64,000 nt of DNA, taken from NCBI GenBank assembly GCA_023426145.1, contig JAFABG010000038.1:1-64000 (forward strand). Reading direction: 5' to 3'. Both the position numbers and the translations under genes were made by a program. This document shows, piece by piece, positions 28,473 through 40,608 of the stretch. The DNA comes from Bacteroidota bacterium (GTDB lineage: Bacteria > Bacteroidota > Bacteroidia > Bacteroidales > Bacteroidaceae). The notes beneath the pieces are model-generated. The model ran no database searches. It was not told where the DNA came from and saw nothing but the letters and a program-made list of their open reading frames with translations. Each line of letters starts with the position of its first letter. Position 1 is the first letter of the stretch.

Positions 28473-28528
28473 TAGATTTGTATTTTTATTCTAATCAGAG
28501 AATAATGCCAAGGTCGGTGCTACATTTG
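28473..28528 (+). promoter_or_regulatory. susB promoter with candidate SusR site
   Basis: The -7 box TACATTTG at 28521-28528 is identical to that of susA. The block 28475-28502 aligns without gaps to susA 26447-26474 (about 20 of 28 positions identical). The 196-bp susA-susB gap holds no gene, so this starts the susBCDEFG transcript. Confidence 0.7.
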
Positions 28529-28578
28529 CATCAACCTAAGTGAACAGAAGTATACACATCCGTTAGCTTACAATTTAA

Positions 28579-30807
<2,229 letters not shown>

Positions 30808-30930
30808 CAATTGATCTAGCCTATAAAAGAGAAAATTATTTTCACGTAAAATGTTTTCAATAGGTATTTTTAAAGAACTTTTGGGATTTAAAGACTGTTA
30901 TAATATTGTTAACTTTAATATTTATAATGC

Positions 30931-33900
30931 ATGAAGCAAATTAAATTTAGAATCTTTCGAATGATTCTCCCCCTGTTATTAGGGATGCTTGTATCATTTA
31001 GCGCTTATGCACAGCAAATCACTGTGAAAGGGCATGTGAAAGACGCAATTGGCGAACCTATCATCGGCGCCAATATTCTAGTCAAAGGTACTACCAACGG
31101 AACAATTACAGATTTCGATGGAAACTTTCAGCTGTCTGCAAAACAAGGCGACATAATTGCTGTTTCATTTATTGGCTACAAGCCCGCAGAACTTCCTGCA
31201 ACGGCACAAATGAACATAACCCTCAAGGATGATACTGAAACACTAGACGAAGTGGTAGTCATCGGTTATGGTCAAGTGAAAAAGAACGATATGACCGGTT
31301 CTGTTATGGCTATCAAACCTGATGAATTGAGCAAAGGTATTACTACAAATGCTCAGGATATGTTATCTGGAAAAATAGCAGGTGTTAGTGTGATTTCCAA
31401 TGATGGTGCTCCGGGAAGTGGCGCACAAATCCGAATTCGTGGAGGTTCTTCTTTGAACGCTAGTAATGATCCGCTCATTGTAATTGATGGACTAGCTATC
31501 GACAACGAAGGTATCAAAGGTATGGCAAACGGGTTATCAATGGTCAATCCTGCTGATATAGAAACTCTTACTGTACTAAAAGATGCATCTGCAACAGCTA
31601 TTTATGGTTCACGTGCATCCAATGGGGTAATCATCATTACTACAAAGAAAGGGAAGAATGGACAAGCACCAAGCGTAAACTATAGTGGCTCTGTGTCGTT
31701 CTCTAAAACTCAAAAACGTTACAAGGTATTAAGTGGAGATGAATACCGTGCTTATGCCACTGAATTGTGGGGTGACAAACTACCTGCTGAACTTGGTACA
31801 GACAATACAGACTGGCAGGATGAAATATTCCGCACTGCTGTAAGTACTGATCACCATGTTTCAATCAATGGAGGATTCAAAAACCTGCCTTACCGTGTCT
31901 CCTTAGGTTACACAGACGATGATGGTATTGTGAAAACATCGAACTTCCGCCGTTTCACTGCTTCTGTCAACCTTGCACCGTCTTTCTTTGACGACCACTT
32001 GAAGCTTAACATCAATGCCAAATATATGAATGGGAAAAACCGCTATGCCGACACAAGTGCCGCCATCGGTGGAGCATTGGCTATCAACCCTACCCGTCCT
32101 GTCTATTCCAGCGAAGAACCCTACCAATTCACGGGTGGTTATTGGCAGAATATAAATGCGACTACTGGATTTAGCAACCCAGATTGGAAATATACATCTA
32201 ACCCGAATTCGGCACAGAATCCGCTTGCTGCATTGGAGCTTAAAAATGATAAAGCAAACAGCAACGACTTTGTTGGCAATGTAGATGTTGACTATAAACT
32301 CCATTTCTTCCCCGACCTTCGTTTGCATGCAAGCGTAGGTGGTGAATACGCTGAAGGGACTCAAACGACTGTTGTTTCTCCATACTCATTCAGCAATAAT
32401 TATTATGGCTGGAATGGTGACGTCACTCAATATAAATATAACGTATCGTATAATATATATGCACAATACATCAAATCTTTAGGAGCAAACGACTTTGACA
32501 TCATGGTCGGTGGTGAAGAACAGCACTTTCATCGCAACGGATTTGAAGAAGGCCAAGGCTGGGATTCGTATACCCAAACACCTCATGACGCCAAATTGCG
32601 TGAGCAAACAGCTTATGCAACAAGAAACACGTTAGTCTCTTATTTCGGCCGTTTGAACTACACTCTTATGAACCGATACTTACTTACCTTCACAATGCGT
32701 TGGGATGGATCTTCACGTTTCTCCAAAGATAACCGTTGGGGTACATTCCCGTCTTTAGCTTTGGGATGGAAAATTAAAGAAGAAAGCTTCTTGAAAAATG
32801 TGAATGTACTGTCTGACCTTAAATTACGTTTAGGTTGGGGTATTACTGGACAACAGAACATTGGTAATGATTTTGCTTATCTTCCTCTGTATGTGGTAAA
32901 CAACGAATATGCTCAGTATCCATTTGGCGATACTTATTACTCAACTTCACGCCCGAAAGCATTCAATGAAAACCTGAAGTGGGAAAAGACTACCACATGG
33001 AATGCCGGACTTGATTTTGGATTTCTTAATGGAAGAATTGCTGGTAGCGTAGATGGTTACTACCGTAAAACAGACGACTTGCTGAATAGCATTAAGATTC
33101 CTGTAGGTACTAACTTCAATGCTCAGATGACACAAAATATTGGCTCACTTGAGAACTACGGTATGGAATTCTCTATCAATGCAAAGCCCATTGTTACGAA
33201 AGATTTAGTTTGGGATCTAAGTTATAATATCACATGGAACCATAATGAAATTACAAAGTTGACAGGCGGTAACGACAACGATTATTACGTAGAAACAGGT
33301 GATAAAATCTCTAGAGGTAACAACACCAAAGTACAAGCGAATAAAGTGGGTTATGCAGCCAATGCATTCTATGTTTATCAACAAGTATATGATGAAAATG
33401 GTAAACCTATTGAAAACATGTTCGTCGATCGTAATGGAAATGGGACAATAGACAGTGGAGATAAATATATGTACAAGAAACCTGCTGGAGATGTTTTAAT
33501 GGGATTAACATCCAAAATTCTCTATAAGAACTTTGACTTCAGTTTCTCTTTACGTGCCAGTCTGAACAATTATGTGTATTATGACTTCCTGAGTAATAAA
33601 GCTAATGTCAGCACTTCGGGCCTTTACTCCAACAATGCATATAGCAATACCAGTGCCGAAGCCGTTGCACTAGGTTTCAGCGGACAAGGCGATTACTACA
33701 TGAGTGATTATTTTATTCGTAACGCCTCATTCTTACGTTGTGATAACATCACGCTAGGCTATTCCTTCCAAAGTCTGTTGAAAACACAAACCTATAAAGG
33801 TATTGGTGGCCGCCTATATGCTACAGTACAGAATCCGTTTATTATCAGTAAATACAAAGGTCTTGATCCAGAAGTTAAAAGTGGTATAGATGCTAATCCA

Positions 33901-33948
33901 TATCCAAGAGCTATAACTTTCCTATTTGGCCTAAGTTTGCAATTCTAA
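30931..33948 (+). CDS. susC: SusC, TonB-dependent starch oligosaccharide transporter
   Basis: SusC is the outer-membrane channel that takes up malto-oligosaccharides with SusD as its lid. The 1005-residue protein has a signal peptide ending AYAQQ (about 28) and a carboxypeptidase-D-like domain (about 30-105, VKGHVKDAIGEPIIGANILVKG). The TonB-box region DEVVVIGYG follows, then a plug (about 120-235, IRIRGGSSLNASNDPL, ASATAIYGSRASNGVIIITT) and a 22-strand barrel ending in a terminal aromatic (LSLQF). It follows susB by 123 bp with no obvious promoter and precedes susD by 21 bp. Confidence 0.96.
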   Translation: MKQIKFRIFRMILPLLLGMLVSFSAYAQQITVKGHVKDAIGEPIIGANILVKGTTNGTITDFDGNFQLSAKQGDIIAVSFIGYKPAELPATAQMNITLKDDTETLDEVVVIGYGQVKKNDMTGSVMAIKPDELSKGITTNAQDMLSGKIAGVSVISNDGAPGSGAQIRIRGGSSLNASNDPLIVIDGLAIDNEGIKGMANGLSMVNPADIETLTVLKDASATAIYGSRASNGVIIITTKKGKNGQAPSVNYSGSVSFSKTQKRYKVLSGDEYRAYATELWGDKLPAELGTDNTDWQDEIFRTAVSTDHHVSINGGFKNLPYRVSLGYTDDDGIVKTSNFRRFTASVNLAPSFFDDHLKLNINAKYMNGKNRYADTSAAIGGALAINPTRPVYSSEEPYQFTGGYWQNINATTGFSNPDWKYTSNPNSAQNPLAALELKNDKANSNDFVGNVDVDYKLHFFPDLRLHASVGGEYAEGTQTTVVSPYSFSNNYYGWNGDVTQYKYNVSYNIYAQYIKSLGANDFDIMVGGEEQHFHRNGFEEGQGWDSYTQTPHDAKLREQTAYATRNTLVSYFGRLNYTLMNRYLLTFTMRWDGSSRFSKDNRWGTFPSLALGWKIKEESFLKNVNVLSDLKLRLGWGITGQQNIGNDFAYLPLYVVNNEYAQYPFGDTYYSTSRPKAFNENLKWEKTTTWNAGLDFGFLNGRIAGSVDGYYRKTDDLLNSIKIPVGTNFNAQMTQNIGSLENYGMEFSINAKPIVTKDLVWDLSYNITWNHNEITKLTGGNDNDYYVETGDKISRGNNTKVQANKVGYAANAFYVYQQVYDENGKPIENMFVDRNGNGTIDSGDKYMYKKPAGDVLMGLTSKILYKNFDFSFSLRASLNNYVYYDFLSNKANVSTSGLYSNNAYSNTSAEAVALGFSGQGDYYMSDYFIRNASFLRCDNITLGYSFQSLLKTQTYKGIGGRLYATVQNPFIISKYKGLDPEVKSGIDANPYPRAITFLFGLSLQF

Positions 33949-33969
33949 CATTCATAAAATTAGTTTATC

Positions 33970-35625
33970 ATGAAAACAAGATATATCAAACAACTATTGT
34001 CAGTGGCACTGATTGCTATTCTCTCTCCGGGAGTAACTTCATGTGTCAACGATTTGGATATAAGCCCTATCGATCCTCAAACTGGAAGTAGTTTCGATCA
34101 ACAGGGAGTATTTGTGAAAGGTTATGCCATGTTGGGAGTAACCGGGCAACAAGGTGTCTCAGGTTCTCCTGACTTAGATGGACAAGATGAAGGCGAGTCG
34201 GGGTTCTACCGTACCACATTCAACTGCAACGAACTAGGCACAGATGAATGTATTTGGGCATGGCAAGATAACCAAGATATACCCCAACTTACAAATATCA
34301 GTTGGAGTCCATCAAGCCAACGTACGGAATGGGTATATGTACGTTTAGGTTATGATATTACACAATACAACTTCTTCCTCGATCAAACTGAAGGTATGAC
34401 TGATGCAGAGACGCTGAAACAACGGGCAGAAATACGTTTCTTACGTGCTCTACATTATTGGTACTTCCTCGATTTATTCGGAAAAGCTCCATTCAAAGAT
34501 CACTTCAGCAATGACTTGCCTGTAGAGAAAAAAGGCACTGAACTTTATGACTACATTCAGAGTGAGCTAAACGAAATAGAAGCCGACATGTATGAACCGC
34601 GCCAAGCACCATTCGGACGCGCAGACAAAGCTGCTAACTGGCTTCTACGTGCACGTTTATATTTAAATGCCGGCGTATATACAGGACAAACCAATTATGG
34701 CAAAGCTGAAGAATATGCAACGAAAGTAATTACTTCAAGTTACAAGTTATGTACAAACTACAAAGAACTATTCATGGCTGACAACGATGAAAATCCGAAT
34801 GCCATGCAGGAGATTATTCTACCTATCAGACAAGATGGTGTGAAGACACGTAATTTTGGAGGTTCAACTTATCTGGTTTGTAGTACCCGCATTGCCGGTA
34901 TGCCTCGAATGGGTACCACAAACGGGTGGTCTTGTATCTTTGCACGTGCAGCTATGGTTAAGAAATTCTTCTCCAATCTTGATAACGTACCGATGCTACC
35001 CTCAGATGTTGACATCCCCACTAAGAATTTAGACACTGATGAACAAATTGATGCATTCGATGCACAATATGGCATTAGAACGGAGGATATGATAACAGCT
35101 GCAGGAGACGACCGTGCTATGTTGTATTCGGGAGTAGGCGGTGGCAGAAGAAAGATTCAAACAGACGCTATCACCGGATTCACAAGCGGTTTATCTATTG
35201 TTAAATGGCAAAATTACCGTTCAGATGGCAAACCGACAAGTCATACTGAGTATCCTGACACAGACATTCCTTTGTTCCGTATAGCAGAAGCATATTTGAC
35301 ACGTGCAGAAGCAATTTTCCGCCAAGGAGGAGATGCAAAAGAAGATATTAATGCACTTCGTTTACGTGCCAACTGTACAAGAATGGTACAGACTGTAACT
35401 GAGCAGGAGCTTATTGATGAATGGTCTCGTGAATTTTATTTGGAAGGTCGTCGTCGTTCGGACTTGGTTCGTTTCGGCATGTTTACCACCAATAAATATG
35501 TTTGGGACTGGAAAGGAGGAGCGATGAACGGTACATCTGTTGCATCCTACTATAATGTATATCCTATCCCAGTATCGGATCTAAACAATAACAAAAACAT
35601 GTCGCAAAATGAAGGCTATAAATAA
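33970..35625 (+). CDS. susD: SusD, starch-binding surface lipoprotein
   Basis: SusD binds starch helices at the cell surface and caps SusC. It has 551 residues, with lipobox VTSC (Cys25), four TPR-like helical units, and the C-terminal SusD signature EFYLEGRRRSDLVRFG. Residues known to bind amylose in B. thetaiotaomicron are at the same numbers: Arg81, Trp96, Trp98, Asn101 and Trp320. Position 296, tyrosine in that protein, is phenylalanine here (codon 34855-34857), which keeps the ring but loses the hydroxyl. Confidence 0.96.
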   Translation: MKTRYIKQLLSVALIAILSPGVTSCVNDLDISPIDPQTGSSFDQQGVFVKGYAMLGVTGQQGVSGSPDLDGQDEGESGFYRTTFNCNELGTDECIWAWQDNQDIPQLTNISWSPSSQRTEWVYVRLGYDITQYNFFLDQTEGMTDAETLKQRAEIRFLRALHYWYFLDLFGKAPFKDHFSNDLPVEKKGTELYDYIQSELNEIEADMYEPRQAPFGRADKAANWLLRARLYLNAGVYTGQTNYGKAEEYATKVITSSYKLCTNYKELFMADNDENPNAMQEIILPIRQDGVKTRNFGGSTYLVCSTRIAGMPRMGTTNGWSCIFARAAMVKKFFSNLDNVPMLPSDVDIPTKNLDTDEQIDAFDAQYGIRTEDMITAAGDDRAMLYSGVGGGRRKIQTDAITGFTSGLSIVKWQNYRSDGKPTSHTEYPDTDIPLFRIAEAYLTRAEAIFRQGGDAKEDINALRLRANCTRMVQTVTEQELIDEWSREFYLEGRRRSDLVRFGMFTTNKYVWDWKGGAMNGTSVASYYNVYPIPVSDLNNNKNMSQNEGYK

Positions 35626-35659
35626 TCAGTAGTTCATCCTAACATAAAAGAATGCCATT

Positions 35660-36817
35660 ATGAAAAAAATATCCAATATATTACTCGCCATCACCTTTGC
35701 ACTGCCTCTTTTCACAGCTTGCGAAAGTGACAATGGTAGCAATCCGATTTTAAATGAGCCCGATACATTCATGCTAAATACGCCCCCATTTGCAGCTAAC
35801 AATGTATACGACCTAAAGAATGCTCAGTCTGTAGAATTGACCTGCACACAACCTGATTATGGTTTTCCTGCTGCTACAACTTATACCGTACAAGCATCTT
35901 TCGAGCAAAACTTCATAGATGCTACAGAAGATACCAAAGCTAACTATGTAGCACTAGAAAGCACCTATCAAACCGCAAAAATGAATGTGAATGCTTCTGA
36001 ACTCAACGGTGCTTTGGTTGAGCTATGGGCATCTATGAACGGCGAACAAACTGCTCTCCCCATTGATCCGATAGTTGTATATATCCGCCTGAGAGCGAAT
36101 GTCACTGGCAGTGGTAAAGGGGTGTGTCTCTCCAATGTAGTTGAGCTTCCCAAAGTTGTGATTTCCAAAAACGCAAGCTCTTTGGCACCTCCTAAAACGA
36201 TGTTTATCATAGGTTCTATGCTAGAGGGTTGGTCAATATGGAAACCAATGGCAGGAGTTTATGGAATGGACGGTCAGTTCTATACAATGGTTTATTTTGA
36301 TGCCAACTCTGAGTTCAAATTTGGAACAAAAGAGAACGAATATATTGGCATTAACGACAACCGCGTAACTGTAACCGACAAAGCCGGAGCAGGAATTAGT
36401 GGAAGCGACAATTTCATTGTACAAAATCCAGGATGGTATATATTCTACATCAAAGCTGCTGTTAAGGGTTCTGACTATGCGTTTACAATGACCTTCTACC
36501 CAGCTGAAGTTTATTTATTTGGGAATACAACCAGTGGTTCTTGGTCATATAACGACGCATGGAAGTTTTCCGTTCCTGCTAAAGACGGAAACTTCGTATC
36601 GCCTGCAATGACAGCAAGTGGCGAAGTTCGTATGTGCTTCAAAACAGACCTTGACTGGTGGAGAACAGAATTCACCCTTTACAATGGAACAATTTTCTAT
36701 CGTGATATCAATATAGTTGATAGTTGGACAGAAAAAGGCGACGGCTATTCTGTTCAAGGCTCAGCTGGCAATGTTATAGAACTGAACTTCACTGCTGGCA
36801 CAGGAGAAAAGAAGTAA
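35660..36817 (+). CDS. susE: SusE, starch-binding surface lipoprotein
   Basis: SusE helps hold starch at the surface. The 385-residue protein has a signal peptide with lipobox FTAC (Cys20) and acidic ESDN after the cysteine, the usual surface-export form. An Ig-like N-terminal domain (about 35-170) is followed by two starch-binding modules: MFIIGSMLEGWSIWKPMAG near 180 and VYLFGNTTSGSW near 280. The last module shares DWWRTEF with SusF, so the two proteins descend from a common module. It lies 34 bp after susD and 24 bp before susF. Confidence 0.93.
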   Translation: MKKISNILLAITFALPLFTACESDNGSNPILNEPDTFMLNTPPFAANNVYDLKNAQSVELTCTQPDYGFPAATTYTVQASFEQNFIDATEDTKANYVALESTYQTAKMNVNASELNGALVELWASMNGEQTALPIDPIVVYIRLRANVTGSGKGVCLSNVVELPKVVISKNASSLAPPKTMFIIGSMLEGWSIWKPMAGVYGMDGQFYTMVYFDANSEFKFGTKENEYIGINDNRVTVTDKAGAGISGSDNFIVQNPGWYIFYIKAAVKGSDYAFTMTFYPAEVYLFGNTTSGSWSYNDAWKFSVPAKDGNFVSPAMTASGEVRMCFKTDLDWWRTEFTLYNGTIFYRDINIVDSWTEKGDGYSVQGSAGNVIELNFTAGTGEKK

Positions 36818-36841
36818 TAAACTTTTAAAGAACGATTCATT

Positions 36842-38299
36842 ATGAAAAAACATATACTATATGCAGGGATGTTTCTGGCAGCAATCGGTTTTTCTGCCTG
36901 TAACGAAGATTTCAAAGACTGGGCTGATCCCCAGTCCAATCCCCAAGAAGACTCAGTCGGACAGTTGACTGCAACTTTCGTTGCAGGCAAAGATGCAAAT
37001 ATTCTTATGGACGTAACTTCAGTAGATTCTGTAGAAATTGCAAAAATTAGTTCAACTACAGCCGAAGAAGGAAGTAGCATTGCTATTAATTCTTTGATGC
37101 TGAATGAGAATTATACCATTCCTTTTACCCTAACTCAAGACAATGTCTTTAAAGTAGCTTTAGCGCAACTAGATAGTGTTACGCAAGAAGCCTACAAGAG
37201 CCGGGCAAGCGTGGAACGTGAATTGAAGATTTCTATTCAAGCTTCTGCTGTAACTCCTTCCGGTGAAGGGATTCGGTTGGTAGGCAACGAAGTTAGCATT
37301 ACCCTTAAACCTGGCACAACACCTGCTGTTGATCCCAACGGATATTATATAGTTGGCGATTTTACTGGCTGGAACGGACCTGGTGCTCAACTAATGACAA
37401 AGGATGCTCTTAATGAAAATCTCTATACGCTTGAAGCTGAGATTACAAGCACTTCAAATTTTAAAATCTTCCCTGCTTCTGCTATAAACGGAAACGATAT
37501 TGCTTGGGACAAAGCACTTGGAAGCAGAATAGATGGGGATGATTCTGGTGACAACTTCGTTACTTGGACAAATGCAGGTGCCATTAATACAGCCCGTGAC
37601 GGCAAAATTAAAATAACCTTCGACGCATTGAACTATCGTTTCACCGTGAAAGATAATAGCGCACCTACCGAACTATATATGACTGGTAGCGCTTACAACT
37701 GGGGAAGCCCGGCAGGTGATCCGAGTGCATGGAAAGCACTTGTTCCCGTTAATGGTACAAAGGGGACATTTTGGGGAATCTTCCATTTTGCCGCTAATGA
37801 TCAAGTAAGATTTGCACCTCAAGCCAACTGGGGCAATGACTTTGGCTTTGTTGATGCCATCTCACAAGAATCTAAAGATCTTGCGGGATTGACCAATGGA
37901 GATGGTAACCTGAAAATAGGTACAGCTGGTTGGTACTTAGTTTACGTTTCAGTAATTGGCAATGATAAAGTTATCGAATTTGAGAAGCCTAATGTCTATT
38001 TAATGGGTGAAACGTCTTATGACGGCTGGAACGCACAGTTAGTAGAACAAGATTTATTTACTATACCTGAAGCAGCTGATGGAGAATTCGTATCTCCAGC
38101 ACTTCTCAAAGACGGAGCAGTAAGAATATGTGTAAACCCGAAAGCAATTTCAACCGGAGACTGGTGGAGAACTGAGTTTATCATCTTTAGCGGTCAAATT
38201 GCTTATCGAGGCAACGGTGGCGACCAAGCTGCAGTACAAGGAGCAACCGGACAAAAAGTCTATCTGAACTTCGGCAACGGAACAGGTCGTATCGAATAA
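36842..38299 (+). CDS. susF: SusF, starch-binding surface lipoprotein
   Basis: Like SusE but with one more binding module. The 485-residue protein (the length I recall for B. thetaiotaomicron SusF) has lipobox FSAC (Cys20) followed by NEDFKDW, and an Ig-like domain to about 160. Three beta-sandwich modules then begin at about YYIVGDFTGWNGPG (168), LYMTGSAYNWGSP (278) and VYLMGETSYDGWN (384). The C-terminal GDWWRTEF matches the SusE end. It has no catalytic residues. A hairpin lies between it and susG. Confidence 0.94.
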   Translation: MKKHILYAGMFLAAIGFSACNEDFKDWADPQSNPQEDSVGQLTATFVAGKDANILMDVTSVDSVEIAKISSTTAEEGSSIAINSLMLNENYTIPFTLTQDNVFKVALAQLDSVTQEAYKSRASVERELKISIQASAVTPSGEGIRLVGNEVSITLKPGTTPAVDPNGYYIVGDFTGWNGPGAQLMTKDALNENLYTLEAEITSTSNFKIFPASAINGNDIAWDKALGSRIDGDDSGDNFVTWTNAGAINTARDGKIKITFDALNYRFTVKDNSAPTELYMTGSAYNWGSPAGDPSAWKALVPVNGTKGTFWGIFHFAANDQVRFAPQANWGNDFGFVDAISQESKDLAGLTNGDGNLKIGTAGWYLVYVSVIGNDKVIEFEKPNVYLMGETSYDGWNAQLVEQDLFTIPEAADGEFVSPALLKDGAVRICVNPKAISTGDWWRTEFIIFSGQIAYRGNGGDQAAVQGATGQKVYLNFGNGTGRIE

Positions 38300-38313
38300 T
38301 ACAACAACTCGTA

Positions 38314-38366
38314 AAAACAGAAAATGGCCGTCACGAATACAATGAAATCGAGGCGGCCACTGTTTT
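38314..38366 (+). other. Intercistronic hairpin between susF and susG
   Basis: AAAACAG (38314-38320) pairs with CTGTTTT (38360-38366), and TGGCCGTC (38325-38332) pairs with GGCGGCCA (38352-38359, one G-U). The 3' side ends in TTTTC. It could be a partial terminator or an RNA-processing/stabilising stem within the operon, setting susG output apart from susCDEF. Confidence 0.65.
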
Positions 38367-38404
38367 CAAGAGACTATACTTACTCATAAACTAAATTCTT
38401 CATC

Positions 38405-40483
38405 ATGAATAAAAAGCTCCATTTATTATCTCTTTTATGGTTGTCAATGCTCTTAGCATTCACCACTGCATGCGGCAATGACAAGAACATACCCGAGCCA
38501 ATTCCAACTCCAGATCCTCCTGTTCAAGGGCAATGGACTGCACTAACCGCCTCTCCTGATGCTTGGGACGAAACTAAACGAGCAGATATCTCCTACCAAC
38601 TACTGGTTTATTCCTTCGCTGACAGTGATGGAGATGGATATGGAGACTTGAACGGCATCACCCAAAAATTAGATTATATCAACAATCTAGGAGTAAAAGC
38701 TATATGGCTCTCGCCCATACACCCTTGCATGTCGTACCACGGATATGATGTAACCGACTACACGAAAGTTAATCCACAACTAGGTACGGAAAATGACTTT
38801 GATCATTTAGTGGCTGAAGCACATAAACGAGGTATCAAGATTTATTTAGACTACGTAATGAACCATACAAGCACTAAGCATCCATGGTTTATTCAAGCAT
38901 CTTCATCAACAGAAAGTGCATATCGAAACTATTATTCTTTTTCTGCAGATCCCAAGTCGGATATAGCTGCTGGCAAAGTTGACATGATCACTCAAGAAGG
39001 CGCTGCCGGATACAATGCTGCTGAATGGTTTCAGATACCCAATCAAAGCTCAACAGTGAAAGGGCTATTAAAATTCACATTGGATTGGAGCAATCCAACT
39101 GCTCCTACTCTAGTTGTCTCTTCAGGAAGCAAAGCAGATGATGATAACCCTGACACAGGAACTACCAATGCCAAATATTTATACTATGGAGATGCCATTT
39201 CAAAGAAGTTCTATAACAAAGGAAACAACATGTATGAACTCACTGTTGATTTTGAATCGACATGGGGATGTCTTATCCGTACGAGTAACGATCCTTCATG
39301 GCCAGCAGGGACGAAATATGGTGCTTCTTCATCATCAGAAAGAATCACTCTAAACCAAAATTTCAAACTGACTAATGCTGGTGATCCCGCAAATATCATG
39401 TTCGACAGCCAACAGATTACTTATTTTCATTCTCATTTCCAAACTGATTGGTTTGCCGATCTAAACTATGGTCCTGTGGCTCGCGCGAACGAATCACCGG
39501 CCTATCAAGCTATTGCAAGTGCTGCTAAAGGATGGATTGTTCGGGGAGTAGATGGACTCCGACTTGATGCCGTGAAGCATATTTACCACAGTGAAACTAG
39601 CGATGAAAACCCTCGATTTCTAAAAATGTTCTACGAAGATATGGATGCCTACTATCAGCAAAATGGACATACAGATAAATTCTATATGGTAGGTGAAGTC
39701 TTGTCTGAATACGATAAAGTAGCTCCTTATTATCAAGGTCTACCTGCATTATTTGATTTTTCTTTCTGGTACCGACTAGAGTGGGGAATCAATAATAGTA
39801 CTGGATGTTATTTTGCAAAAGACATTCTTTCTTATCAGCAAAAATACGCAGAATATCGGAGCGATTATATCGAAGCGACAAAACTTAGTAACCATGATGA
39901 AGACCGTACATCATCTAAACTGGGCAAATCAACCAACAAGTGTAAATTAGCTGCCGCCGTTTTACTCACATCAGCTGGACATCCGTACATCTATTATGGA
40001 GAAGAACTTGGACTATTCGGCACTAAAAATAATGGAGATGAATATGTACGTAGTCCGATGCTATGGGGGGATAACTCCACCACGCACTATACAGACAAAA
40101 TAGATGCAACTGTTGCGACAAATGTAAAAACAGCAATTCAGCAGGAAGCAGACAGCGAATCTCTATTGAACATATACATTGCACTTGCACAATTACGAAA
40201 TACTTATCCTGCTCTAGCAGAAGGTAGTATGAGTAAACATCCTGTTTACAACGAATCTCAGGCAAATGATTATAAATCGATAGCTGCTTGGTATATGACT
40301 AAGGGAAGTCAAAAGTTACTTGTTATACATAATTTTGGAGGAACTACAATGCAGCTCCCTTTAACAGATAAGATAGAGAAAGTGTTATTTGTAAACGGCG
40401 AAGCGCAACAAAATAATGATAATAACATCTACACACTAAAACTAGGAGGATATTCTTCTGTTATATTTAAGCTTAACAATTAA
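38405..40483 (+). CDS. susG: SusG, surface alpha-amylase (GH13 with internal CBM58)
   Basis: SusG is the surface endo-amylase that makes oligosaccharides for SusC. It has 692 residues, the same as B. thetaiotaomicron SusG, with lipobox TTAC (Cys23). The catalytic residues are at the published numbers: Asp388 (GLRLDAVKH), Glu431 (VGEVLSEYD) and Asp498 (LSNHDED). The GH13 barrel is interrupted at about 215-335 by the CBM58 starch-binding insertion (LLKFTLDWSN ... ITLNQNFKLTNAG). It is the last gene of the sus operon, followed by a terminator. Confidence 0.96.
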   Translation: MNKKLHLLSLLWLSMLLAFTTACGNDKNIPEPIPTPDPPVQGQWTALTASPDAWDETKRADISYQLLVYSFADSDGDGYGDLNGITQKLDYINNLGVKAIWLSPIHPCMSYHGYDVTDYTKVNPQLGTENDFDHLVAEAHKRGIKIYLDYVMNHTSTKHPWFIQASSSTESAYRNYYSFSADPKSDIAAGKVDMITQEGAAGYNAAEWFQIPNQSSTVKGLLKFTLDWSNPTAPTLVVSSGSKADDDNPDTGTTNAKYLYYGDAISKKFYNKGNNMYELTVDFESTWGCLIRTSNDPSWPAGTKYGASSSSERITLNQNFKLTNAGDPANIMFDSQQITYFHSHFQTDWFADLNYGPVARANESPAYQAIASAAKGWIVRGVDGLRLDAVKHIYHSETSDENPRFLKMFYEDMDAYYQQNGHTDKFYMVGEVLSEYDKVAPYYQGLPALFDFSFWYRLEWGINNSTGCYFAKDILSYQQKYAEYRSDYIEATKLSNHDEDRTSSKLGKSTNKCKLAAAVLLTSAGHPYIYYGEELGLFGTKNNGDEYVRSPMLWGDNSTTHYTDKIDATVATNVKTAIQQEADSESLLNIYIALAQLRNTYPALAEGSMSKHPVYNESQANDYKSIAAWYMTKGSQKLLVIHNFGGTTMQLPLTDKIEKVLFVNGEAQQNNDNNIYTLKLGGYSSVIFKLNN

Positions 40484-40491
40484 GCATAAAA

Positions 40492-40545
40492 AAGCCACGT
40501 CTTCCACATATTATAATATAATACATGCGAAGACGTGGTTTATAT
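40492..40545. terminator. Terminator between convergent susG and lpxH
   Basis: A 13-bp stem (40492-40504 with 40529-40541, including one G-U; core CCACGTCTTC/GAAGACGTGG) has a 24-nt AT loop. An A-run lies on the left and T-rich sequence on the right, so it can serve both converging transcripts. Confidence 0.8.
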
Positions 40546-40608
40546 TTCTAGACCATTCTCCCAATTATATCGAGAGTTTTAAGTGGACGAAAGTCTTAAT
40601 CAATAAAA

